From: a virus
Virus record (IMG/VR): IMGVR_UViG_3300034418_000227
Coordinates: 1 to 23,256 of that record
DNA length: 23,256 nucleotides
Direction: 5' to 3' (one strand)
Both the position numbers and the translations under genes were made by a program. Positions 6,665 to 15,426 of the stretch are shown here, piece by piece (the first letter of the stretch is position 1; every line of letters starts with the position of its first letter). The notes under the pieces were generated by a model. The model saw nothing but the letters and a program-made list of their open reading frames with translations. It had not been told where the DNA came from and did no database searches.

Positions 6665-6937
6665 ATGGCTTTCTCTTCAGCAGGTTGGAACGTGATCGGT
6701 GCAGCTAAAAAAGGCAACGCACCATCAATGTACACTTACACATCAGCAGACGCGATTGCGACTGTGAACACAGCGGGATATTTCAATGATCTGTCAGACA
6801 CTCTGGCAGTCGGCGACATCATCTTCGTTCACGACAGCGCGACACCAACACTGTCAATTGTGATGGTGGCGTCAAACGCTTCTGGTGTGGTCGACGTGAC
6901 CGATGGCACAGCCATCAGCATGACCGACACAGACTAA
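6665..6937 (+). CDS. Small virion protein, probable capsid decoration protein
   Basis: This 90-aa protein starts 14 nt after the coat stop, behind a strong AAGGAG. It contains Y-T-Y-T-S-A-D-A-I-A-T-V-N-T-A-G-Y-F-N and V-G-D-I-I-F-V-H-D, a motif pair (Y.t.D....v...GYFn...gD.I.v) seen in small beta-rich phage virion proteins next to coat genes. The composition is rich in Ala, Ser, Thr and Asp, with no cysteine and no signal peptide. Position and motif suggest a head decoration or stabilising protein; that role is inference. The frame ends in three consecutive stops (TAA TAA TAG) just before a GC-rich hairpin, so termination appears doubly secured. Confidence 0.7.
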   Translation: MAFSSAGWNVIGAAKKGNAPSMYTYTSADAIATVNTAGYFNDLSDTLAVGDIIFVHDSATPTLSIVMVASNASGVVDVTDGTAISMTDTD

Positions 6938-6943
6938 TAATAG

Positions 6944-6977
6944 TGGGGCGGCGCAAGCCGCCCCATTTCCCCATTTT
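6944..6977 (+). terminator. GC-rich hairpin after the capsid/decoration pair
   Basis: TGGGGCGGC (6944-6952) pairs perfectly with GCCGCCCCA (6957-6965) around a GCAA tetraloop. The downstream tract is ATTTCCCCATTTT, only partly T-rich. It begins 7 bases after the last base of the first stop codon. It may be a leaky terminator limiting readthrough into tail genes, or a 3' stabilising hairpin for the abundant coat mRNA. Confidence 0.65.
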
Positions 6978-6988
6978 GGAGTGGCGTA

Positions 6989-7603
6989 ATGGCGCAGGGC
7001 GATACCAAACTATCTATATGTTCCGAGGCTCTGATCATGCTGGGCGCTGCCCCGCTTTCATCGTTTGCGACTGGCACCGATGAAGCACAAATCGCTGACC
7101 GTCTTTATGACGACGTGCGCGACACCCTCTTAATGCAATATGCTTATTCTTGGTCAGTCAAAAAAGTCAGGCTTGCGCAGCTTGCCGGTACGCCGATCAA
7201 CGAATGGAAATACACTTACGCTTTGCCCGGCGACATCCTTGGAAACCCAAAGGCTGTATTTAACACAGGCGCAATTGGTGCGCTGCCGGTGCGTGACTTT
7301 GAGGTTTACAGCCTAGGTCTTTACACAAATTACGAAGATGTCTGGATTGATTACCAGTTTCGCCCAGAGCCAGCTATTTTCCCGCCATACTTTGTGCGGC
7401 TGCTAAAGATGGCGCTCGCGGCAGAATTTGCCGAGCCTATCACTGATCAGATTACCAAGGCTGATTATTACCACACGAAGGCATATGGTGCGCCAGCAGA
7501 AAATATGCGCGGCGGTCTGGTGCGCGTTGCCATTAACATTGACGGCGCTGACCGACCAGCACAGCAAATACAAGAGTTCCCGATTTCAGACATAAGGTAC
7601 TAA
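6989..7603 (+). CDS. Tail tubular protein A (T7 gp11-like adaptor)
   Basis: The 204-aa length is close to T7 gp11 (196 aa). The N-terminus has L-S-I-C-S-E-A-L-I-M-L-G-A-A-P-L-S-S-F and A-D-R-L-Y-D-D-V-R-D-T-L-L (residues 8-50), the conserved N-terminal helices of this adaptor family. Next comes a W-S-V-K-K-V segment and the L-P-G-D beta part, then helical P-P-Y-F-V-R-L-L-K-M-A-L-A-A-E-F near 130. Twelve copies would sit below the portal and connect it to the nozzle. The start ATG follows GGAGTGG. The nozzle gene starts 1 base after its stop region, which matches the T7 gp11-gp12 order. Confidence 0.92.
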   Translation: MAQGDTKLSICSEALIMLGAAPLSSFATGTDEAQIADRLYDDVRDTLLMQYAYSWSVKKVRLAQLAGTPINEWKYTYALPGDILGNPKAVFNTGAIGALPVRDFEVYSLGLYTNYEDVWIDYQFRPEPAIFPPYFVRLLKMALAAEFAEPITDQITKADYYHTKAYGAPAENMRGGLVRVAINIDGADRPAQQIQEFPISDIRY

Positions 7604-7604
7604 C

Positions 7605-10145
7605 ATGAGCCGCATCATTCAGATACAGAATGATTTTACGGCTGGTGAGCTTGATCCAAAGCTGCGGGCGCGTACTGATATCAGCCAATATAAATCTGGC
7701 CTATCAACAGCCAGAAATGTCAGCATCCAGCCGCAAGGCGGCGCAAAGCGTCGTGACGGCACAAAGTTTGTTGCCGAGCTAGACAGCGGCGCGGCTGATG
7801 CAGTGCGGATGGTGTCGTTTGAGTTCAGCGTCTCCGACAGTTATATGCTGGTATTTACGCCCGGCAAAATGTATGTGTTCAAAAACGGCGCACAAATCAC
7901 AAACATCAATGGCAGCGGCAATGACTATTTGACGATTGCCAGCCTGACTAGCGCAATCTTGCCGCAAATGAACTGGGTGCAATCCGCTGACACTGTGATT
8001 GTCGTGCATGAGGATTTGGAGCCAGTCAGGATTTTGCGCGGTGCAACAGACAGCGATTGGACGGCCAGCACAATCACGTTTAGCTTTGTGCCTAAATATG
8101 CCTTTGATATCGACACGCACATCCCGGCTTACAATATTACACCGAGCGCAACATCAGGAAACATAACGCTAACCGCGTCTGCCGTCACGACTGACACCGG
8201 CACAGCGCAGGCTGGTGGCGCTAATACAATTACGCTAAAAGCGGCCACTAGCTACACAACAGACGATGCGCCTAATGGTATGTTTATTCAGATAACAGGT
8301 GGCACCGGCTCTGGTCAGGTGCGGCACGTTGAGGATTACGTTGCGGCGACCAAGGTGCTGACAGTGTTCCCGGCTTGGACGACCCAGCCCGATGCGACTA
8401 GCCAATATAATGTTCACGCTTTTGGCACAGCTATGGTTGATGAGTTTGTCGTGGCTTTGAATGGTTTTGGCCGTGCGCGTATTACTCAGTATGTCAGCGC
8501 CACCGAGGTTAAGGCTTACGTTGAAATACCATTCTTTGACACCAGCACAATCAATGCCGGAGATTTTGAGACAGAACACGGTTACGAGGATGTGTGGTCA
8601 TCGACACGCGGCTGGCCGCGCAGCGTCACATTTCACGAAGGTCGCTTATATTTTGGCGGCAGCAAGCAGCGTCCATCAACTATCTGGGGTTCGCGGGTTT
8701 CTGACTTTTTCAACTTTGATAAGGGCGAGAGCCTCGATGATGCGGCTGTTGAGGCGACGCTGGACACTGGCACATTTAACGCCATTGTTGATATTTACTC
8801 TGGCCGTCACTTGCAGATATTTACAACCGGCGCTGAGTTTTATGTGCCGCAAACGCTAGACACGCCGATCACACCAACAAATCTGATCGTCAAACAACAG
8901 ACTGCATTTGGCGCAAAGGCCGGGCTGCGGTTGCAGAACGTGGACGGCTCAACGCTGTTTATTCAGCGTCAGGGCAAGGCAATCCAAGAGTTTATCTTTA
9001 GTGACGCGGTGCAGGCTTACACGTCGTCAAAGATATCCTTGCTCTCATCGCATTTGTTAAAGACACCAGAAGAAATGGCGGTGCGCGTCGCAACGTCAAC
9101 CGATGAAGGCGACCGCCTGATGCTGGTAAATGGCGACGACGGCAGCATTGCCTGCTATACATTGCTACGCAGCCAGAACGTCATTGCGCCGTCAGAGTGG
9201 ACAACCGATGGCGAGTTTATAAATATCGGCGTTGACGTTGATGATATTTACACTGTTGTAAAGCGAACTATTGTGCCTTACGCCACGGCCACAATTACTG
9301 TGACTGACGCAACAAACATAGCTAATGGCGAAACTGTTGTCCTAACCGACAACGCCGGTACGTCAACAACATTTACTGCGGTAACTGCCGCGCCAGCAAA
9401 CGCGCTAGAGTTTCAAGTTGGCGGCGCACTGACTAATGATCAAGTTGCAGACAATTTGGCAGCGGCCATCAATTCGGTTGCTGGGTACTACGCGCCAAAC
9501 CCCGCTGCTAATGTTGTCAGTATTACGCGCACAACCGCTGGCGGCAGCAATTTAACAATTACATCAAGTGACGCGGTGAGGCTAACCGACGTTGATTTTG
9601 TAATTGGCGCGACTGATAGATACTACGTTGAGGTGTTTGATACAGACGCATTGCTGGATTGCTCTGTTGTTGGCGGCGCGGCATCGTCTGTTAACATGAG
9701 CCACCTAGAGGGTGAAACTGTTAAGATAATCCGCGACGGCATCATTGAGCCTGACCAAACTGTAGGGATTAGCCCATTCACAGTGACATTTGCCACAGCG
9801 GCCTCTACAAGCCATCAGGTTGGCCTTAACTTCACGCCAGAGGTAAAGACACTGCCAGTTGAGCCAAACCTGCCCAGCGGCTCCCTAAAGGGCTTTAAGA
9901 AGCGTATCTTTGAGGTAAACGCCGAATTGTTTGAGACGCAATCGCTGACGATTGATGGCAAGCTGATACCGTTTCGGCAGTTCGGCACAGGCGTATTTGG
10001 CAGTGCCGTGCCGGAGTACACAGGCATCAAGACATTGCACGGCATTTTAGGGTATACTTACGATGGGCAAATAACAATCGGCCAAGAGGTTCCACTAAAG
10101 ATGACCCTGCTTGGTATTGATTACAAAATTAGTGTAGGGCAATAA
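7605..10145 (+). CDS. Tail tubular protein B (T7 gp12-like nozzle) with two extra beta modules
   Basis: This 846-aa protein compares with 794 aa in T7 gp12. It opens with QIQNDFTAGELDPKLRARTD and a N-V-S-I-Q-P-Q-G-G-A-K-R-R-D-G-T-K-F segment, hallmarks of phage nozzle/stabilisation proteins. The core continues with G-W-P-R-S-V-T-F-H-E-G-R-L-Y-F-G-G-S-K near 340. Two stretches look like inserted beta modules common in phage adhesins. The first, about residues 180-270, carries GANTITLKAAT, then G-T-G-S-G-Q-V-R and P-A-W-T-T-Q-P-D-A-T-S. The second, about 558-667, carries V-T-D-A-T-N-I-A-N-G-E-T-V-V-L-T-D-N-A-G-T and Q-V-A-D-N-L-A-A-A-I-N-S-V. The nozzle forms the tail tip through which DNA leaves; the inserts may decorate its outside. 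Confidence 0.9.
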   Translation: MSRIIQIQNDFTAGELDPKLRARTDISQYKSGLSTARNVSIQPQGGAKRRDGTKFVAELDSGAADAVRMVSFEFSVSDSYMLVFTPGKMYVFKNGAQITNINGSGNDYLTIASLTSAILPQMNWVQSADTVIVVHEDLEPVRILRGATDSDWTASTITFSFVPKYAFDIDTHIPAYNITPSATSGNITLTASAVTTDTGTAQAGGANTITLKAATSYTTDDAPNGMFIQITGGTGSGQVRHVEDYVAATKVLTVFPAWTTQPDATSQYNVHAFGTAMVDEFVVALNGFGRARITQYVSATEVKAYVEIPFFDTSTINAGDFETEHGYEDVWSSTRGWPRSVTFHEGRLYFGGSKQRPSTIWGSRVSDFFNFDKGESLDDAAVEATLDTGTFNAIVDIYSGRHLQIFTTGAEFYVPQTLDTPITPTNLIVKQQTAFGAKAGLRLQNVDGSTLFIQRQGKAIQEFIFSDAVQAYTSSKISLLSSHLLKTPEEMAVRVATSTDEGDRLMLVNGDDGSIACYTLLRSQNVIAPSEWTTDGEFINIGVDVDDIYTVVKRTIVPYATATITVTDATNIANGETVVLTDNAGTSTTFTAVTAAPANALEFQVGGALTNDQVADNLAAAINSVAGYYAPNPAANVVSITRTTAGGSNLTITSSDAVRLTDVDFVIGATDRYYVEVFDTDALLDCSVVGGAASSVNMSHLEGETVKIIRDGIIEPDQTVGISPFTVTFATAASTSHQVGLNFTPEVKTLPVEPNLPSGSLKGFKKRIFEVNAELFETQSLTIDGKLIPFRQFGTGVFGSAVPEYTGIKTLHGILGYTYDGQITIGQEVPLKMTLLGIDYKISVGQ

Positions 10146-10146
10146 G

Positions 10147-10554
10147 ATGAGCGGATTATTTGCAGGGCCAGCCGCAAAAAAAGAAGCAGAGGCTTTAGTC
10201 AACCAAGCTGCTTTTACTAGAGTGCAGGCTAGGTCAGAGGTTCTTAAATACAAGCAGCAAGCCGTCGCTGTGATGGATAACATTCTGGCAACACAGGCAA
10301 CCATCAACGCCCGCGCTGGCGCTGGCGGCATTGAGGCAAGCAGCGGCAGCGCAAGGGCGCTTGCCTTATATGCTCAGAAAAAAGGCGCTACTGAAATCTA
10401 CAGCAGCCGCGATGGACAGATTATTGCGTTTGGAACTGGTGAGGCGCAAGCAATGCAATATGGTCTGCAAGCACAGGCCGGATTAAAACGCGCACAGGCC
10501 GAGGCTTTTGGCGCTGTATTGGATATCGGCTTTAAAGTCGCAACTTTAGGATAG
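10147..10554 (+). CDS. Internal virion protein, T7 gp14-like
   Basis: This 135-aa protein follows the nozzle gene by one base, the same place gp14-type proteins hold in T7-like phages (gp14 is 196 aa). It is Ala/Gln-rich and helical, with F-T-R-V-Q-A-R-S-E-V-L-K-Y-K-Q-Q-A and A-T-Q-A-T-I-N-A-R-A-G-A-G-G-I-E-A-S-S-G-S (about residues 55-75). The latter is the conserved A..G....G-S tract of this family. A glycine/alanine-rich C-terminal half could insert into membrane. In T7 the counterpart leaves the capsid first and forms the outer-membrane part of the ejection channel; transfer of that role here is by analogy. Confidence 0.72.
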   Translation: MSGLFAGPAAKKEAEALVNQAAFTRVQARSEVLKYKQQAVAVMDNILATQATINARAGAGGIEASSGSARALALYAQKKGATEIYSSRDGQIIAFGTGEAQAMQYGLQAQAGLKRAQAEAFGAVLDIGFKVATLG

Positions 10555-10560
10555 GGCAAA

Positions 10561-12309
10561 ATGGCAGAGCTACCCAGATATCGCCCATTAGGGGTTGCAA
10601 TACCAACCGTGCCAAACGTCGACTTTGTGTCGGCTGGTCGTGCGCAGGGCGACGTTTATCGCAGCATTGGCAAAAGCGTCGATGTTATGGTTGATTATGT
10701 TTACAAAAGACAAGTCGCACAAACCAAGCGCGAGGCGGCAAAGTACGCATTTGAGAACCCGGTAACGGCACAACAAATCCAAGACGCAATTTCGCAGGGT
10801 CGTGACATTGAAGAAATTGTTGGCGATCCAGATACGATATTTGGCGCGGTGACGACTGCGACTGCCGCCCAGCAGCTTACGACTGAGCTTGAAATTAGAG
10901 CCAACAAAAAAATAGCAGAATATAACGCTGCAATTAAGAGCGGCGGCTTATACAGCAATGAGCAAATAACTGAAATGCGCCGTGATTTAACGTCAATGAT
11001 TGACGCTCACAGCGAACTTATTGCTGGGGTCGATCCAGCCCAAGCCCTAAAATACAACGCTGCGGCAAATACAAGTGCATCAACCGTTTACAAGTCTGCT
11101 CTTGAAGCGCAAATGTCTATCAATAAAGCGGTTAAGATTGCTGCCGCTGATGAGTTTATGGAGACGCTACCAGAGCGAGCAAAAGACATTTTAACAAAAA
11201 AAGACGCTGACCTTGAGAGCCGTCTTGGTGAGTTGACTGTTTTGGCGCGATCAGCCAATGACGTTGTTATCAGCACAGGCGATCTTGTTTATGCCAAGGC
11301 TCAATCTTCAGCAATTCAGAAAGTGATTACAGATGTTCAAGTTGGTGTCTTGACTGATCACGTTATCAATTTGCCGCAAGACAAAAGGCTCCGCGCTTTG
11401 CGTAGTGGCGATATGGGTGATTTGACGCCATTGTATAATATGTTGGATAGCAAACAGCAGGCTGAGTTTAGGTCAGGTGTGAGAGCAGAACTAGCTGCGC
11501 GGCAAACCACTGACGACCAAATTGAAAAAGATGGTCTGAAAATAAATAAAAAATCAGCAACAGTTCAAGCCTTGGCGTTTGCTGAAGCGCCCGAAGGTTC
11601 TCAAGAAGAGAGATTTGCCTTAGATGGTTTGCAGCAAATTGCAATTGACAGCAACGGCGATGCGATTAGCGCACAAGGTATATTGGCTCTAAAGAAAGCC
11701 AAAACCGCAGCGGCAGCAGAAGAGACGCCAAACTATGTTGCAGAGTTCCGCATCAAACAAATGATTAACGCAGAGCAAATAACAACATTTGATGAATTGC
11801 AAACAGAAGCCGCCGCGCTTGGTGTTGGCCCAAAAGCAACCTTGGGTCTTGTTCCATATTTAGACAGCACAACAAAAGAAACACGCAGAGAGGTTGACCG
11901 CGAGGCAAAGGCACACGCAGCAATCGTGCCGGGTATGCTTAATGTTTCAAAGAAAAAAGCCGAGCGCCACAATCGCTTTGTCAATGCGGTAGAGAACAGG
12001 TTTGCTGACGCTATGGATGCGTGGGAAGAAAACCCAGATCGGCGCTTGCAGGACAAACCTGTGATAGCAAAAATAGCAAAAGAGTACCGCAAGGAATTGT
12101 TGCAAAGCGAACATCAAAAAAAGATTGACACAACTGTTGCTGGGCTGGCGAGCAAATATCCAAACTTAGATATTACAGAAAATTCAGAATATGATTATTT
12201 TGCCACTAATAGAGTTGCGCTTGGATTGTCCACTGATGATTTAAAAAACATAAAACGAAAGTTAGGATTTATAGAGCAACAGGCTTTGCTTAGAGACGAG
12301 ATAAGATAA
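10561..12309 (+). CDS. Internal virion protein, T7 gp15-like
   Basis: This 582-aa, largely helical protein has a start 6 nt after the gp14-like gene and a stop overlapping the next start (TAATG). The N-terminus (ELPRYRPLGVAIPTVPNVDF) followed by G-R-A-Q-G-D-V-Y-R-S-I-G-K-S-V-D resembles the opening of many podophage gp15-type ejection proteins. The rest is long charged helices with few cysteines and no catalytic motif. T7 gp15 is 747 aa and forms the periplasmic tunnel. The assignment rests on order (gp14-gp15-gp16), length and the N-terminal style; sequence similarity to T7 itself is weak. Confidence 0.7.
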   Translation: MAELPRYRPLGVAIPTVPNVDFVSAGRAQGDVYRSIGKSVDVMVDYVYKRQVAQTKREAAKYAFENPVTAQQIQDAISQGRDIEEIVGDPDTIFGAVTTATAAQQLTTELEIRANKKIAEYNAAIKSGGLYSNEQITEMRRDLTSMIDAHSELIAGVDPAQALKYNAAANTSASTVYKSALEAQMSINKAVKIAAADEFMETLPERAKDILTKKDADLESRLGELTVLARSANDVVISTGDLVYAKAQSSAIQKVITDVQVGVLTDHVINLPQDKRLRALRSGDMGDLTPLYNMLDSKQQAEFRSGVRAELAARQTTDDQIEKDGLKINKKSATVQALAFAEAPEGSQEERFALDGLQQIAIDSNGDAISAQGILALKKAKTAAAAEETPNYVAEFRIKQMINAEQITTFDELQTEAAALGVGPKATLGLVPYLDSTTKETRREVDREAKAHAAIVPGMLNVSKKKAERHNRFVNAVENRFADAMDAWEENPDRRLQDKPVIAKIAKEYRKELLQSEHQKKIDTTVAGLASKYPNLDITENSEYDYFATNRVALGLSTDDLKNIKRKLGFIEQQALLRDEIR

Positions 12310-15293
12310 TGGATGAATTTGAAGAAATGCACGATCATCAAGGAGCCGCATTAGCGTTCCTTCAGACATTCTCGCCGCAAGACCTTGCGCAGCCTGCGCC
12401 TGCTGAACCATTGTTTGTGCCGTCAGAAACAGATGCGCCTGCGCCGTCAAAGCCAAAATACACTGAAGATCAATTGAAGCTGATGCCTGAGTGGATTGAA
12501 ACATCAAAGAAGATGTTTGAGGTTATGAATGATGGGCAGCGGTTCATTGGGTCTGACAAGCAGGCCGCATCATATGGCCTTGATCTTATGTCTGAGTTTA
12601 ACTGGAATATGGCTGGCCCCGCTGGCATCCCCGGCGAAAGCGGTATCAGCGTTCCCGGCTTTGGTGTGCAAGTTTACAATCTCATGTCAGAGAGCGCCGG
12701 GCCAGACGCGGCTAATGGCTTTTTAAATATGCTGGACATATACGCCGACACCAAAACAGAAGGCGCGACAATCAAACGCGCCTTTCGTGGTTTGGCGGCT
12801 GACCCGCTAACATACGCAACGCCGGTTGGCAGCTTGTATTCACTTGGCGCAAAAGCTATGGCGCGTAAAACAGCAACGACCGGCCTGCGTAATATGTTGA
12901 TGTCGACAGCAAAGGCTGCTGGCTTTGTCGGTGAAAAAGCTATGACTGCGCCGGGCAAGACAGGTATGGCTGCTGGCGCGGGCTATGGTATGGGCTTTGA
13001 AGGTGGCCTGATGGGCGTTGAGACAGCCGCCGGTGATCAGCCTACCTTGGCCGAGGCAGCAACTCGCTTGGCCGTTTCTGGCACTGTTGGGTCTGCTGTC
13101 GGTGGTACGCTTAGTAAGGCTTTTGTCGGTGGCGCAACTGAAGCTGCGCCGGCTATTGCGCGTGGCATTGATCAGGCCGGACAAGCCGCTGAGGCGCGTA
13201 TGGCAGAGCGTGGGCCTATTACTGATCGTGTTATGTCTGGCGCTGATCCTATGGAAGTGATTGATCCGGCTTTGGCTGCGGCTGGTAAGTTGGTTAGGCA
13301 AAAGCCAGAAGAGACGCAAGCAGCAAAAGCGGCCGCGCCATCAATTGGTGATTTAGAGGCCGCGACAATTGCTAGTAAAGCGGCAAATACAGAGCAGGCA
13401 ACGGCAGTGGCAGCAGAAGCTGAAAGGGTTATAAATCGTTTCCCAGAAAGCGACGGTTGGGTGAAACCACAAGTTATGACTGAAAGTGCAACGCCGCCAT
13501 TTGAGGTAAAGAAAGACGGCTCTATTGATGTTAATTTTAAGAAAATTCCATATGCTTATCACATACCGCCAGAAGGCGTAACTCCAGATCAGCATAAAAC
13601 GACACTTGTTGGTAAAATGATTGATGACGTGCAGGCACTGGTTAATAGAGCAAAGTCAGGTGACAAAGCAGCAAAAGCAATCTTAAAAGAAGCCACTTGG
13701 TATCGCACTATGCGTACAAGGTTGCGCCAAGAATATGGCGGTCTTGGTGACGTTTTTGCTGATCTTTTAGGAGCTACATCTGCAAACACTGGCGTTCAGA
13801 TGAACTATGAAAATGCGCTTATTATATTACGAAAATTTTCTCGTGGTGATTACGATGATGCTATTAAATTGTATCAAGACCGTCTTGATGCTGGGTTGAG
13901 TGTATCTAGCAAAGACATTACAAAACTGCACAAAGACCCAGAAAACCCATTCCACCTTATTGTCAAGGATAATGACAAATTATTTGGCGCAAACAGCCCC
14001 GCTGCCACTGCGGCGCTGCTCGATATGTTTAGGCAAGTAAAAGCCGGGAAAGCGCCAAAGACAATTAATTTTACTGGTAATTTAATTGGATATGGTTTTG
14101 ACGCAACTATTGATGTTTGGGCGGCCAGATACCTTAGAGATGCGGCTGGTTTACCGCGCATTCCAACTGTGGCAGAGCAAGGCGTCACAGGAACACACGG
14201 CACAAAAAGCACATTAGAAGCCCCAGTTGTTGGTGGTGAATTTGGTTTTGGTCAGCAGGTGTTTGCTGATGCGCGTGATGCAATTAATCAATCCGGGATC
14301 ATTAAAAGCTACGATAAAAAGTTGGGCGATCTTGGCGCAGACGATTTACAAGCTGTTATTTGGTTTGCTGAAAAAGAAAAATGGACGAATAAAGGTTGGA
14401 CATCAAAAGCTGGCGAGGGTGGGTCGTTTGACTATGAGGCCGGGCTGGCTGGCTCTTCTAACCCAGAACGTGTAAAAGAATTGCGCTCTATCATTGGGTC
14501 AATAAACACAACGCCAAAAGACAGAAAAGCGGCCAGAGATGAATTAAAAACACTGGCTGGCTCTGCTGAAAGATACAGCGCCGGGGTGTCAATGGAGCGT
14601 CCGGGGCAGGTGCCTACTAACGTGCAACAGGCGCAATTAGCTGAAGAGATTACGGCACCACTAAAAGCAGATGACACTGTGCTTGGTTATCAGGCGAACA
14701 ATAGCCTTGGCGAATTTGCCGGGGAAACTGAACGCGCATTAAATTATGAGATTGTTGCGCGTAGCAATTTTAACCCGGAGCCAGCAACAAAAGCCCTTGT
14801 TGAGGCTGGGCGCAAATACGATCAGGACGCTGTGTTTATGTCGAAAGTGGTTAAAGCCGGTACGCCAAACGCACGGCCCGGCATCGAGGTTTATTTTGTT
14901 AAAAAACAAGATGAGGCGTTTACTCAAAAAATTACAGAGATATTGCGTAAATATGGAATTGATGGCTTTACGTTTGTAACCGACAACAGGGTTGCAGATA
15001 AGCCAGCGGCTCAAATAGAAACTGGCGCAAAAACTGCTGGCCTTACTGGTGTAAGAATGCAATATGTGCCTGAGTTTGATGATGCGTTTGATGCAACAAA
15101 TGCAGATCAAATTTACAAGCAAAAAGCAAAACAGTATCGTAAAGCAATGCGTGACATATTAAAGCTACAGGATATTAGTTATGCGGATGTTACTTACTAT
15201 GATACAAAGGTTTACAAAAACACCGACAGACCGGGTGCGGAATGGATAAACGGAGGCATTAGTTATGATGAGTACCTTGCAGGAAATCCTTGA
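12309..15293 (+). CDS. Large internal virion protein 1 with embedded unknown domain
   Basis: This 994-aa protein starts at a TAATG overlap. Residues 1-60 are acidic and proline-rich. About 150-290 is Gly/Ala-rich with weakly hydrophobic helices (G-M-A-A-G-A-G-Y-G-M-G-F), possibly membrane-active. Residues about 460-630 look like a separate globular domain: W-Y-R-T-M-R-T-R-L...F-A-D-L-L-G-A-T-S-A-N-T-G-V-Q-M-N-Y-E-N-A-L, then T-I-N-F-T-G-N-L and A-T-I-D-V-W-A-A-R-Y-L-R. This resembles a domain in phage and plasmid proteins (I believe DUF7178) of unknown function. A C-terminal part (about 780-940) has alternating beta/alpha with Y-G-I-D-G-F-T-F-V-T-D-N-R. Its position among ejection proteins indicates a virion protein delivered with the DNA. 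No lysozyme motif was found. Confidence 0.7.
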   Translation: MDEFEEMHDHQGAALAFLQTFSPQDLAQPAPAEPLFVPSETDAPAPSKPKYTEDQLKLMPEWIETSKKMFEVMNDGQRFIGSDKQAASYGLDLMSEFNWNMAGPAGIPGESGISVPGFGVQVYNLMSESAGPDAANGFLNMLDIYADTKTEGATIKRAFRGLAADPLTYATPVGSLYSLGAKAMARKTATTGLRNMLMSTAKAAGFVGEKAMTAPGKTGMAAGAGYGMGFEGGLMGVETAAGDQPTLAEAATRLAVSGTVGSAVGGTLSKAFVGGATEAAPAIARGIDQAGQAAEARMAERGPITDRVMSGADPMEVIDPALAAAGKLVRQKPEETQAAKAAAPSIGDLEAATIASKAANTEQATAVAAEAERVINRFPESDGWVKPQVMTESATPPFEVKKDGSIDVNFKKIPYAYHIPPEGVTPDQHKTTLVGKMIDDVQALVNRAKSGDKAAKAILKEATWYRTMRTRLRQEYGGLGDVFADLLGATSANTGVQMNYENALIILRKFSRGDYDDAIKLYQDRLDAGLSVSSKDITKLHKDPENPFHLIVKDNDKLFGANSPAATAALLDMFRQVKAGKAPKTINFTGNLIGYGFDATIDVWAARYLRDAAGLPRIPTVAEQGVTGTHGTKSTLEAPVVGGEFGFGQQVFADARDAINQSGIIKSYDKKLGDLGADDLQAVIWFAEKEKWTNKGWTSKAGEGGSFDYEAGLAGSSNPERVKELRSIIGSINTTPKDRKAARDELKTLAGSAERYSAGVSMERPGQVPTNVQQAQLAEEITAPLKADDTVLGYQANNSLGEFAGETERALNYEIVARSNFNPEPATKALVEAGRKYDQDAVFMSKVVKAGTPNARPGIEVYFVKKQDEAFTQKITEILRKYGIDGFTFVTDNRVADKPAAQIETGAKTAGLTGVRMQYVPEFDDAFDATNADQIYKQKAKQYRKAMRDILKLQDISYADVTYYDTKVYKNTDRPGAEWINGGISYDEYLAGNP

Positions 15294-15423
15294 AGAGGAA
15301 CTAGCTGACGGCGCAACAGATGATGATCCTGTTGTGCAACAATTGCGGCGGCAGATTGCCGCTGAAGAAAACGGAAAAACGTCAGAGGAATTGTATATCA
15401 CAGGCTCTGTGAAAAAAGGATAA
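15265..15423 (+). CDS. 52-aa acidic protein between the two large internal proteins
   Basis: ATG at 15265, preceded by CGGAGG (15251-15256) at good spacing, opens a 53-codon frame overlapping the end of the 994-aa gene by 29 nt and ending 3 nt before the 955-aa gene. The protein starts MMSTLQEILEEELADGATDD and is acidic and probably helical, ending T-G-S-V-K-K-G. It is below common length cut-offs. The strong ribosome site and the exact fit into the gap make it convincing. A second ATG follows immediately, so the start could be 15268. Function is unknown; possibly a partner of the neighbouring ejection proteins. Confidence 0.72.
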   Translation: MMSTLQEILEEELADGATDDDPVVQQLRRQIAAEENGKTSEELYITGSVKKG

Positions 15424-15426
15424 ACT

